From assembly GCF_024721115.1 (NCBI RefSeq), contig NZ_JAMDHK010000001.1, positions 124,001 through 188,000 on the forward strand: 64,000 nt of DNA. The letters run 5' to 3'. The stretch is from Salipiger pentaromativorans (GTDB taxonomy: Bacteria > Pseudomonadota > Alphaproteobacteria > Rhodobacterales > Rhodobacteraceae). The position numbers and the translations under genes are program-made. The notes beneath the pieces were generated by a model that saw nothing but the letters and a program-made list of their open reading frames with translations, was not told the origin of the DNA and made no database searches. Each line of letters starts with the position of its first letter. Position 1 is the stretch's first letter. Shown here one piece after another: positions 17,681 through 29,441 of the stretch.

Positions 17681-18982
17681 TCAGTGCCCCGGCCCGGCCT
17701 TCTCGACCGAATGTCGGATCCGCCGGATCCCCAGCCAGACCGCCGCCATCACCGGCAATACCGCCAGCGCGGTCAGCATGCCCTTGCTGATCCCCACCGC
17801 CGAGGCGACCGGATAGAGCAGATAGCCCACCAGCGACACCGCGTAATAGCTGATCGCCACCACCGAGAGCCCCTCGACCGTGTGTTGCAGCCGCAGTTGC
17901 AGATCCGCACGCCGGTCCATGCTCTCCAGAAGCTCCTGGTTCTGCGCCGAGCGCTTCACCTCCACCCGCGTGCGCAGCAGATCCCCCGCCCGCATCGCCC
18001 GCGCCGACATCGCCTCCAGCCGCTTCTCGGCGCTTTTCACCGTGCGCATGGCGGGCTCGAACCGCCGCGCCATGAATTCGCGAAAGGTCTGCCGACCCTG
18101 GAACCGCTCTTCCCGCAGCACCGCGATGCGCTGCGTGACCAGCGCCTCATAGGCCCCGGTGGCCGACAGCCGGAAGGCGGTCTGCGCCGCCAGCGTCTCC
18201 AGCTCCGAGGAGACCCGCAAGAGCGCCTGCAAGGTCTCCTCCTCCGGCGCGTCGCCATGGGTCATCACGGTCATCAGCCGGGTCAGTTCCTCGTCGATCT
18301 CGGTCATCCGGGGCGAGACCCCGCGGATGCGGGTAAAGCCCAGCATCGACAGAGCCTTGTAGGTCTCGATCTCGCAGAGCCGCTGCACCACGCGGCCCAC
18401 CCGCCGCTCGCCGAGCCCGCGTTCGGGAAAGACCGCAAAGCGCAGATGGCCGCCCTGGTCGATGCGGAAATCCCCCGCCACGATCATCGCGTCGTCCAGC
18501 ACCCGACTCACCGCCATGCTGTCGGCCACCAGCCAGCGGTTGGCCAGCGCGTTGACCTCGTCCTCATCCTCGGGCCGCTCGCAGATCCGGATCATCGCCG
18601 AGGTCACCCGCACGCCGGGCGCCGTCTCCAGCCAGTCCTCGGGGAAGACCTCGAAATCCGCCGGATCGAAAGGCCGCTCGCCCAGCCCGTTCAGAAACAC
18701 CGTGTAGGTGACGAATTCGGTATGCTGCTCCCATTTCAGCACATGCTGGCCGATGGGCGCCGAGAAATGCGTGGCGCCGGGCTGCGGATGCTGGGTGCCG
18801 TAGCGGTCGAGCAGATCGCAAAGATGCGCCACATCCAGCGCCCGGTCGCGCGAGGCCGCGTCCTGCGCCTTCTTCACCGCCAGATAGACCGCCCGGCAGG
18901 GCGCGCGCAGCGCCGGAAACGGGCGGGCGTGCAGCTCATTGGCAAGCTGATAGCGCAGCGGGTGGTCCTGGATCGGCGGCAT
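17681..18982 (-). CDS. DUF3422 family membrane-anchored protein
   Basis: 433-residue member of the DUF3422 family, recognised from the N-terminal HPLRYQLANELHARPFP motif. The body is soluble, with a long helical coiled region at about 250-370. Two hydrophobic helices close to the C-terminus (about 372-392 and 397-415) and a short basic tail end the protein, so it is likely a C-terminally anchored inner-membrane protein with a cytosolic domain. ATG at 18982 has AAGGAC upstream and fits the family start. Its biochemical function is not established. It converges on the sulfotransferase-like gene with a 16-bp gap. Confidence 0.85.
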   Translation of the reverse strand: MPPIQDHPLRYQLANELHARPFPALRAPCRAVYLAVKKAQDAASRDRALDVAHLCDLLDRYGTQHPQPGATHFSAPIGQHVLKWEQHTEFVTYTVFLNGLGERPFDPADFEVFPEDWLETAPGVRVTSAMIRICERPEDEDEVNALANRWLVADSMAVSRVLDDAMIVAGDFRIDQGGHLRFAVFPERGLGERRVGRVVQRLCEIETYKALSMLGFTRIRGVSPRMTEIDEELTRLMTVMTHGDAPEEETLQALLRVSSELETLAAQTAFRLSATGAYEALVTQRIAVLREERFQGRQTFREFMARRFEPAMRTVKSAEKRLEAMSARAMRAGDLLRTRVEVKRSAQNQELLESMDRRADLQLRLQHTVEGLSVVAISYYAVSLVGYLLYPVASAVGISKGMLTALAVLPVMAAVWLGIRRIRHSVEKAGPGH

Positions 18983-19112
18983 CGGGAGCGTCCTTCGGGC
19001 GGAATGTCGCCGCAACCTACCGTCGCGCGCCTCAAAGTAAAGAAATTTTTTCCAGCGGTTTCAGCACGTTACAGGAATGCCGCTGTATACCGAGCGGCAA
19101 GTCCCGGAAATC

Positions 19113-19520
19113 TCACCGCTTTGCCGCCGTCAAACGCGCATAGCGCGACAGCATGACGTAATCCTTGCGCGGGCCGGTCACCCGCCAGCGCGCCCACCAG
19201 ACCGGCCAGTCGCCGAAGCCGTACTCCACGTCATACTGGTCGGGATCGCACCAATGCCCCGCCGGACCGCCCTCTGCCGGGACCTGATGAAAAAACCGCC
19301 CGTCCTCGAAAAAGACCCGCAGATCCCGGTCCCAGCGATAGCGCCGCTCCGCCGCAAAACGCCCGGACGGCAGCAGCAGCGCGCCCTCCTCCACATAAAG
19401 CGCGCCCTCCCCCTCGGGCAGCCAGCGCGCCACGCCTTCGAACCGCCCGTCGCCGCCGTCGCCCTGACGGATCTCCCGCTCCAGCCGCCACTCTCCGAAA
19501 AACGCCTCCAGCCCGCACAC
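19113..19520 (-). CDS. DUF6314-like small protein
   Basis: 135-residue protein with the pattern of the DUF6314 family: an early EAFFGEWRLEREI segment, alternating strands (ARWLPEGEGALYVEEGALLL, YRWDRDLRVFFEDGRFFH), then HWCDPDQYDVEY and a final W-rich RWRVTGPRKDYVM. Composition suggests a lipocalin-like beta barrel. A GTG at 19520 is the probable start because GAAGGGCAGAGGG lies just before it and upstream sequence is low-complexity; the open frame extends to 19655. The dispersed element at 19529-19552 sits immediately upstream. Function unknown. Confidence 0.7.
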   Translation of the reverse strand: MCGLEAFFGEWRLEREIRQGDGGDGRFEGVARWLPEGEGALYVEEGALLLPSGRFAAERRYRWDRDLRVFFEDGRFFHQVPAEGGPAGHWCDPDQYDVEYGFGDWPVWWARWRVTGPRKDYVMLSRYARLTAAKR

Positions 19521-19528
19521 GCCCTCTG

Positions 19529-19552
19529 CCCTTCTTCTCTTTCCAAATACGC
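19529..19552 (-). repeat. Dispersed GCGTATTT...AAAGAGAAGA element, copy 1
   Basis: Reverse-strand copy of a sequence reading GCGTATTTGGAAAGAGAAGA and continuing AGGG. Related copies lie at 21020-21050 and as an inverted pair at 29327-29391. Confidence 0.7.
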
Positions 19553-19671
19553 GGGGGAAGCGCGCTCCGGCGCGCGAGGGGCGAAGCCCCCTCAAACCCT
19601 TGCCGCCCCGCGCCGCACGCCCTATGACGCCCGCGACGCCCACACAACCCGCCACAAGCCGAGGATAGCCG

Positions 19672-20979
<1,308 letters not shown>

Positions 20980-21019
20980 GCGACCCTCCGGCGGCGGCGC
21001 AAACGGCGCTGCCGGAGTT

Positions 21020-21050
21020 GCGTATTTTAGAAAGAGAAGAAACAGGGGAG
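21020..21050 (+). repeat. Dispersed GCGTATTT...AAAGAGAAGA element, copy 2
   Basis: Copy reading GCGTATTTTAGAAAGAGAAG then AAACAGGGGAG, in the gap after purB. It shares the AAAGAGAAGAA core and the trailing ACAGGGG with the copy at 29327. Confidence 0.7.
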
Positions 21051-21158
21051 CGGCGCGAAATCCGGCGCTCACGCCCCTGTGATCCTCGCCTTTTGCGGGA
21101 ATCTTTTTGCCGTTACGTCAGTCCATGCTAGCTTTGGAATATTCCAACAGGAGGACGC

Positions 21159-21317
21159 ATGATGACGATCAAGACGCTACTGACCGCCGCCGCCCTCGCG
21201 GTGACGCCGGCCCTCGCCATGGCCACATGCCCGTCGAAGCAGGAGGTCACCATGACCTGCGCGGCGGGCCAGATGTATGACGCCGCCACCAACAGCTGCA
21301 AGGTGGTGTCGGGCTGA
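21159..21317 (+). CDS. Small secreted cysteine-containing protein (52 aa)
   Basis: Short gene with AGGAGG 5 bases before ATG 21159 (a second ATG follows directly). It encodes 52 residues: a signal peptide of about 21 residues ending in ALAMA, and a mature peptide of about 31 residues with three cysteines in the order TCPSK, MTCAAGQ, NSCKV. The AAGQMYDAATNSC stretch resembles short chitin-binding or metal-trap peptides common in this family of bacteria, but no function is established. A clear terminator follows 25 bp after the stop, so it is a complete single-gene transcription unit. An odd cysteine number suggests either an intermolecular disulfide or a free thiol. Confidence 0.75.
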   Translation: MMTIKTLLTAAALAVTPALAMATCPSKQEVTMTCAAGQMYDAATNSCKVVSG

Positions 21318-21342
21318 CCCGCCCGGAAAACCGGACCGGATG

Positions 21343-21369
21343 AGGCGGCCGCGCGAGGCCGCCTTTTTC
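21343..21369 (+). terminator. Rho-independent terminator after the 52-aa gene
   Basis: Eight-base-pair stem AGGCGGCC / GGCCGCCT with a 6-base loop, followed by TTTTCG. Confidence 0.9.
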
Positions 21370-21453
21370 GTTTTGAAGTGGGCCGCGGTGCTGGAGAGGC
21401 TTCGTTAACCTCGGCGCGATAGCTCTGGGGAGACGATTACGGAGCGGTTTCAG

Positions 21454-22500
21454 ATGTCCTCTCTCCCCCCCATGGCCCTCGCCGGCGAGTCCCGGCCGCC
21501 GCTGACACGGCGCGCCAAGGCGGCGATCATCGTGCAGTTCCTGCTGAACGAGGGCGCCGACGTGCCGCTCGCCGCGCTGCCCGAGGCGCTGCAGGCCGAA
21601 CTGACCCAGCAGCTGGGGCGCATGCGCTATGTCGACCGCGAGACGCTGAACGCGGTGGTGCAGGAGTTTTCCGACGAGCTCGACTCGGTGGGGTTGTCCT
21701 TTCCCGGCGACATGGCGGGCGCGCTGTCCGCGCTCGACGGCAAGATCAGCCATCGCACCGCCGCGCGGCTGCGCAAGGAGGCGGGCGTGCGGCAGACCGG
21801 CGACCCGTGGGAGCGGATCAACGCGCTCGAGGAAGAGCGGATCGAACGGCTGATCCTTGGCGAATCGACCGAGGTGGCGGCGGTCGCCATGTCCAAGATC
21901 GACACCGCCAAGGCCGCCAAGGTGCTGGCCCGGCTGCCCGGCGACCGGGCGCGGCGCATTTCCTATGCGATTTCCATGACCGCCGGGGTCAGCCCCGATG
22001 CGGTGGACCGGATCGGGCTGAGCCTGGCCGCCCAGCTGGATGCGGAACCGCCAAAGGCCTTTGCGAAAAAGCCAGACGAACGGGTCGGCGCGATCCTCAA
22101 TTTCGCCGCCAGCGCCAAGCGCGACGAGGTTCTGGAGGGGCTGGAGGAGACCGACAAGGCCTTTGCCGAGGCGGTCCGCAAGGCGATCTTCACCTTCGCC
22201 AACATTCCCGACCGGTTGAAAAAGCTCGACGTGCCCAAGATCACCCGCGACGTGCCCGTGGATGTGCTGACCGCGGCCATCGCCGCCGCAAACGGCGAGG
22301 CCGATCTGGCAGCGGCGGAGTATCTGCTCGAGAACATGTCGAAACGCATGTCGGGCTCGCTGCGCGAGGATGCGGCGGGGCTGACGGTGAACGCCAAGAA
22401 GGGCGAGGCGGCGATGAACCAGGTCGTCGCCGCGATCCGCGATCTGGTGAGCGCCGGAGAAATCGAGCTGAAAGATCCCGACAACGACGACGAGGACTAG
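21454..22500 (+). CDS. fliG: Divergent flagellar motor switch protein FliG
   Basis: 348-residue protein matching the three FliG domains in order. FliG_N spans about 17-110 (AKAAIIVQFLLNEG start), FliG_M about 120-205 (SKIDTAKAAKVLARLPGDRA), and FliG_C about 235-340, with AIFTFANI, the torque-helix region, LLENMSKRMSGSLREDA and a closing IRDLVSAGEIEL. The FliM-binding EHPQ motif of the middle domain is replaced by ESTE, and the GPV turn before the last helices reads LTV, so binding surfaces have diverged. GGAG precedes the ATG. No other flagellar gene is in the window. It may be a second copy or a split-off of the main flagellar locus. Confidence 0.82.
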   Translation: MSSLPPMALAGESRPPLTRRAKAAIIVQFLLNEGADVPLAALPEALQAELTQQLGRMRYVDRETLNAVVQEFSDELDSVGLSFPGDMAGALSALDGKISHRTAARLRKEAGVRQTGDPWERINALEEERIERLILGESTEVAAVAMSKIDTAKAAKVLARLPGDRARRISYAISMTAGVSPDAVDRIGLSLAAQLDAEPPKAFAKKPDERVGAILNFAASAKRDEVLEGLEETDKAFAEAVRKAIFTFANIPDRLKKLDVPKITRDVPVDVLTAAIAAANGEADLAAAEYLLENMSKRMSGSLREDAAGLTVNAKKGEAAMNQVVAAIRDLVSAGEIELKDPDNDDED

Positions 22501-22667
22501 GACCAGGACGCGCACTCATGAAATCTGAGCCATAGGCGGGAGAATACGCGGAGGTCGGAGGCAAGGAGGTTGTGGGCGGTCTTCTCGAAACGGGCCACAA
22601 CCCTTCGCAAATGTTTGAGCTGGCGGACACACCTCTCAACAAGGTTGCGCCCTCGGTCGCGCACCGG
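22497..22667 (-). pseudogene. IS5-family transposase remnant (C-terminal fragment)
   Basis: On the reverse strand this segment encodes about 56 residues matching the end of an IS5-type DDE transposase. RGRNLVERCVRQLKHLRRVV contains the R(3)E(6)K part of the Y-R-E-K signature, followed by ARFEKTAHNLLASDLRV and RLWLRFHE. The upstream catalytic domain, both ends and any target duplication are missing. The frame runs on upstream only into the leader of the acyltransferase gene. It overlaps the fliG stop, so an old insertion or deletion joined fliG to this fragment. Confidence 0.8.
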
Positions 22668-22807
22668 AGAGGTTGAACGTCCCGACCGCACGGCGCCGGC
22701 AAGAGCGCGCCGACTCGGCCAGCGCCTGCGGCGCGCGCCCGGCCGGCTGCGCTTGTGCCCCGGCGCCGGGCGGCCTATTTCTTCGCCCGCAACGAGGGGA
22801 ACGGCGA

Positions 22808-23743
22808 GTGGGCAAGCGCGAGGACGACAAGGCACGCGGCGGCTGGGCCGACTGGATCTCGGACCGGGTGCTGCGCGGGCTGATCGGGCTGGCGCTCGCC
22901 CTGCCCCACCGCACGCGACTGCGGCTGATGGGCTGGGCCGTGCGCCGGATCATCGCGCCGCTGGCGGGCTACCGACGGCGGGCGATGGAGAACCTCGCCC
23001 ATGTCTGGCCCGAGATGCCCGAGGCCGAGCGCCGCGCCATCGCCGACCGCGTGGCCGACAATGCCGGTCGCACGATGATCGAGAATTACGACGTGACGGG
23101 CCTGCTGGCGCGGATGGCGGACGCGCCGGTCACCGGCGACGGCCTGGCCGAGATCGAACGCGCCCGCGCCGAGGGCCGCCCCATCCTCTTCGTCACCGGC
23201 CATTACGGCAATTTCGAAGCCCCGCGCGCCGCGCTGGTGGCGCGCGGCTGGCGGATCGGCGGGCTTTACCGACCCATGGCCAACCCGTTCTTCAACGAAC
23301 ATTACGCCGCCAATATGCATGCGCTCTCCGATCCGGTCTTCGAACAGGGCCGGCGGGGCACCATGGGGCTGCTGAAACATATCCGCGGCGGCGGCATGGG
23401 CGTGCTGCTCTTCGATGTCTACAGCAGCGACGGCGTGCCCATCGACTTTCTCGGCCAGCCCGCTCCCACGCTCACCTCCGCCGCCGAGATCGCGCTGAAG
23501 ACCGGGGCGCTCTTTGTGCCCTTCTTCGGCATCCGCCGACCGGACGGGCAGAGTTTCGACGCGGTGTTCGAGGCGCCGATTCCGCATGGCGACCCGGTCG
23601 AGATGATGAAAGAGGCGACGCGGCGGCTGGAGGCGCGCATCGCGGCGGACCCCGGGCAATGGTTCTGGATTCACCGCCGCTGGAAGCCCAGACGGCAGGC
23701 GAAACGTCAGCGCAAGCGCGCGGCGGCCAGGATGGGTCCGTAA
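22808..23743 (+). CDS. LpxL/HtrB-type lysophospholipid acyltransferase
   Basis: 311-residue inner-membrane acyltransferase of the lipid A late-acylation family, which transfers a fatty acyl chain from acyl-ACP to a lipid A precursor or similar lipid. One N-terminal hydrophobic segment (about 21-34) acts as anchor. The catalytic HxxxxE motif is GHYGNFE (His132, Glu137), with the later YRPMANPF and GVLLFDVYSSDGVP blocks typical of the family. A GTG at 22808 with GAGGGGAACGG upstream is the likely start; the longer frame begins in the transposase remnant and gives an Ala/Arg-rich leader. Its last 37 bp overlap the converging DUF1223 gene. Confidence 0.85.
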   Translation: MGKREDDKARGGWADWISDRVLRGLIGLALALPHRTRLRLMGWAVRRIIAPLAGYRRRAMENLAHVWPEMPEAERRAIADRVADNAGRTMIENYDVTGLLARMADAPVTGDGLAEIERARAEGRPILFVTGHYGNFEAPRAALVARGWRIGGLYRPMANPFFNEHYAANMHALSDPVFEQGRRGTMGLLKHIRGGGMGVLLFDVYSSDGVPIDFLGQPAPTLTSAAEIALKTGALFVPFFGIRRPDGQSFDAVFEAPIPHGDPVEMMKEATRRLEARIAADPGQWFWIHRRWKPRRQAKRQRKRAAARMGP

Positions 23744-24405
23744 CCCTCTTCCTGCACCATCACCACCACCGGATCGTCGCCTTCGACGGGCACCGACATT
23801 TCCAGCGGCGCGGCACCGTCCCATTCGCCCAGAACCTGCCAGCCATGGGCGATATGGGTGTAGGTAAAGGCATGCCCGGCGTTCTCGCCATCGAGGATCT
23901 CGACCCGCGCCTGCGGCGTGTAGCGCACCATGTTCACCAGCATCATCGGCAGGGTGCCCAGCGGCTCGGCCTGCACCAGCAGCGTCGCGCCGTCGCGCGT
24001 GAGCGTCAGCCGCACCAGCGCCGGTTTCGCCGCGGCGTGCCGGATTGCATCGACCACTTTCATCGGGCGCGACCCGACGACATCGTAGCGCCCGCCGATC
24101 ACCATCTGCGGCGTGTAGATCGACCGCCGCCCCGAGGCGCGCGCATAGCCTTTCTGCCGTTTGGTGAAGGCCGGATCGGCAAAGGCATCGGGCCAGCCGA
24201 TATAGTCCCAGTAATCCACATGCAGCGCCAGCGGTATGACGTTCTCGGTCTCGCCCAGCTCGGCCAGCACCACATCCGCCGCCGGACAGGAGGCGCAGCC
24301 CTGCGAGGTGAAAAGCTCCACCACGACCGGATTGTCCTCTGCCTGAGCCGCCGCGCCGCTTAGCGCACAGCATGCCGCCGCAATCCAGGAGGTGAGTCGG
24401 TTCAT
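23707..24405 (-). CDS. DUF1223 thioredoxin-fold secreted protein
   Basis: 232-residue member of DUF1223. A signal peptide (1-22, ending AQAE) is followed by a thioredoxin-like domain with VVVELFTSQGCASCPAAD, giving a CxxC pair (Cys37, Cys40), then HVDYWDYIGWPD and YTPQMVIGG, all hallmarks of the family. The C-terminal half is a beta domain of unknown role. Probably periplasmic; a redox role is suggested by the CxxC but not established. ATG at 24405 is preferred; ATG at 24417 would add four residues. It is divergent from acnA with a 228-bp shared promoter region. Confidence 0.82.
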   Translation of the reverse strand: MNRLTSWIAAACCALSGAAAQAEDNPVVVELFTSQGCASCPAADVVLAELGETENVIPLALHVDYWDYIGWPDAFADPAFTKRQKGYARASGRRSIYTPQMVIGGRYDVVGSRPMKVVDAIRHAAAKPALVRLTLTRDGATLLVQAEPLGTLPMMLVNMVRYTPQARVEILDGENAGHAFTYTHIAHGWQVLGEWDGAAPLEMSVPVEGDDPVVVMVQEEGYGPILAAARLR

Positions 24406-24633
24406 AGGCTCTGTCATCCCTGTTTCTGCCCCTGTCCGGGGTATCGAAGCGCGTGTGAAATAACCAATCAAGGTTTTGCGAGAGGCAGTGAACCCCCGGA
24501 ACTGTGGCAGATGGGCGTTTTTTAGTATTCTACGGTATACAAAACACCGCATCCCTCTTGAATGCAAAGAAGGCTTCGGGCAGAAGGCAGGGCAAGCGAA
24601 CCCTTTTTTTCAGTCCTTGCAAGGGAGCCACCT

Positions 24634-27378
<2,745 letters not shown>

Positions 27379-27427
27379 TCGGCACAGAAGCGATCCCCGC
27401 CCGCGACCCAGCGGGCGGGTGACAGAC

Positions 27428-27465
27428 AAAAAAGCCTGCCGGATGGTCCGGCAGGCTTTTTTGTT
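27428..27465. terminator. Bidirectional terminator between acnA and hydantoinase B
   Basis: Sixteen-base-pair perfect stem (27428-27443 / 27447-27462) with core GCCTGCCGGA, TGG loop, and A-run on the left and T-run on the right, so it can stop transcription from both converging genes. The following 27466-27601 shows no gene. Confidence 0.92.
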
Positions 27466-27601
27466 GCTCTGTCTCTTTCGCGAGCACGTCGCCGAGAGGT
27501 CCGGCGTGCTCCTGCCCGCGGCCAGCGCAGCGTGCCGGGTGTCGGGCATGGTTTGCCCTTCATGGCGTGACAGTCCCGCGCGCCGCCCCGGAGGCCGGAA
27601 C

Positions 27602-29284
27602 TCACCCTGCGCCGAACAGCCGCTCCGCCTCTTCCGCGCTGTAGCGCCCCAGCCGCACATCCTCCTCCACCAGCGCCCTGTCGCGCGCCGCCGGATCGCC
27701 GTAGCCGCCGCCGCCCGGCGTCTTGACCCGCACCCGGTCGCCGGCACTCAGCGCAATGTCCTGCGCCTTCGAGAGATGCTCCGGCGTGAATGTCTCGCCG
27801 CTCCGCGTCACCGCGACCTCGTTCACCGCGCCGTCGCCGCCGCCCAGCACGCCCTGCGGGCCGAACCGCCCGTGATCCATCACGAAGCTCGCCCGCGCCG
27901 TGCCCCTGAGGATCTCCACCTCGTAATCCAGCCCGAACCCGCCGCGATGCGCCCCGGCCCCGCCCGAGCCCTCGCGCAGCGCGTAGCGGTGATAGAGCAC
28001 CGGGAATTGCTGCTCCATGATCTCCACCGGCGGCGCCTTGGAAATGCCGATGGTCGAGCAGCCGTTGGAAATACCGTCGCCCCCCGCATAGCCGCCATAG
28101 CCGCCGCCCGAGATCTGATACATCACATAGCTCTGCCCGGTCTCGGCCACCTCGCCGCCCAGCGCGAAATTGCCCGAAGAGCCCGCCGGCGACGCGCTCA
28201 CCCTGTCGGGCAGCGCGTCCACCAGCGCGGCAAACACCGCCTCGGCGATACGCTGGCTGACCTCCGCCGCGCAGCCCGAGACCGGCCGCGGATAATGCGC
28301 ATCGAGGAATGTGCCCTCGGGGCGGATAATTTCCAGCGGCTCGAAGGCCCCGGCGCTGATCGGCACATCGGGAAAGATGTGCCGCATGGCGAGATAGACC
28401 GAGCTGTGCGTGGTCGCCAGAACCGAGTTCATCGGCCCGGCGCAGGGCGCGCTGGACCCGGTGAAATCGAAGGTCAGCTTTTCCCCGTCGGCGGTGATCG
28501 CAAGCCGGATCTCCAGGGGGTCGTTCACCACCCCGTCGCTGTCGATCCAGGCCGTCGAGCGATAGACGCCCGGCGGAATCGCCGCGATCTGCGCCCGCAT
28601 CTGCTCGGCGGCACGGCGGCGCAGCTCGGCAATGGCCTCGCGCACGGTGTCGTCGCCATAGCGGTCGAGCAGCCGCGTCAGCCGCGCCTGCCCCACGTAA
28701 AGCGCCGCCGCCTGCGCCTTCACATCGCCGATGCGCTGATCGGCGACGCGGATGTTGGAGCAGATGATCGCGTAGATCTCCGGATCGAGCTCGCCCTGCT
28801 TGAAGAGTCGCACCGGCGGCAGGCGCAGCCCCTCCTGTTCCACCGCCGTGGCGCTGGCCGAGAACCCGCCGGGCACCGCGCCGCCGGTATCGGGCCAGTG
28901 GCCGGTATTGCTGAGCCAGCAGAAAATCTCGCCCCCGCGCCAGACCGGCATGGCAAAGCGCACATCCATCAGATGGGTGCCGCCGAGATAGGGGTCGTTG
29001 ACGATATAGATGTCCCCCGGCCGCGGCGCCGCGACGCGCCCCTCGGCGATCATCTCGATGATCTTGCGGGTGGAATGCTGCATGACGCCGACAAAGACCG
29101 GCAAGCCTTGCGAGCCCTGCGCGATCAGGCTGCCATCCTCGGCGGCATAGATTCCGTCCGAGCGGTCGTTGGCCTCGGCGATCACCGGCGAAAACGCGGC
29201 GCGGGAAAAGCTCAGATCCATCTCGTCGCAGACCTGTTGCAGCCCCGACTGGATAACGGTGAGGGTGATGGGATCGAGACTCAT
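27602..29284 (-). CDS. Hydantoinase B / 5-oxoprolinase-type subunit
   Basis: 560-residue HyuB-family protein, the partner of HyuA in ATP-dependent hydrolases that open lactam or imide rings (N-methylhydantoinase, 5-oxoprolinase, acetophenone carboxylase families). Family blocks visible are SFSRAAFSPVI, the metal-site region GDIYIVNDPYLGGTHLMD, SNTGHWPDTGG, FDFTGSSAPCAGPMN, and the glycine-rich end TPGGGGYGDP. ATG at 29284 with GGAGGAAGG 4 bases upstream is clear. It lies downstream of hyuA on the same strand; the 157-bp gap contains an inverted repeat. Ring substrate unknown; the neighbours suggest a lactam made by the adjacent molybdenum hydroxylase and reductase. Confidence 0.9.
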   Translation of the reverse strand: MSLDPITLTVIQSGLQQVCDEMDLSFSRAAFSPVIAEANDRSDGIYAAEDGSLIAQGSQGLPVFVGVMQHSTRKIIEMIAEGRVAAPRPGDIYIVNDPYLGGTHLMDVRFAMPVWRGGEIFCWLSNTGHWPDTGGAVPGGFSASATAVEQEGLRLPPVRLFKQGELDPEIYAIICSNIRVADQRIGDVKAQAAALYVGQARLTRLLDRYGDDTVREAIAELRRRAAEQMRAQIAAIPPGVYRSTAWIDSDGVVNDPLEIRLAITADGEKLTFDFTGSSAPCAGPMNSVLATTHSSVYLAMRHIFPDVPISAGAFEPLEIIRPEGTFLDAHYPRPVSGCAAEVSQRIAEAVFAALVDALPDRVSASPAGSSGNFALGGEVAETGQSYVMYQISGGGYGGYAGGDGISNGCSTIGISKAPPVEIMEQQFPVLYHRYALREGSGGAGAHRGGFGLDYEVEILRGTARASFVMDHGRFGPQGVLGGGDGAVNEVAVTRSGETFTPEHLSKAQDIALSAGDRVRVKTPGGGGYGDPAARDRALVEEDVRLGRYSAEEAERLFGAG

Positions 29285-29326
29285 GACCTTCCTCCAAAGG
29301 ATCGCCCGGCCACAGGGGCGCGCCGT

Positions 29327-29391
29327 GCGTATTTGGAAAGAGAAGAAGACAGGGGCGCCTCTTTGCCCCTTCTTCTCTTTGACAAATACGC
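29327..29391. repeat. Inverted pair of the GCGTATTT...AAAGAGAAGA element
   Basis: A forward copy (29327-29348, starting GCGTATTTGGAAAGAGAAGA) and an inverted copy (29369-29391) face each other around a loop containing AGGGGC/GCCCCT, forming a large hairpin between the two hydantoinase subunit genes. Arms differ only at GG versus GTC near the middle. Confidence 0.8.
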
Positions 29392-29441
29392 ATGCGGCAT
29401 CGGCCATGGCAGGGTCGCGGGTCCGGTCGAGGGCGCGGCGC

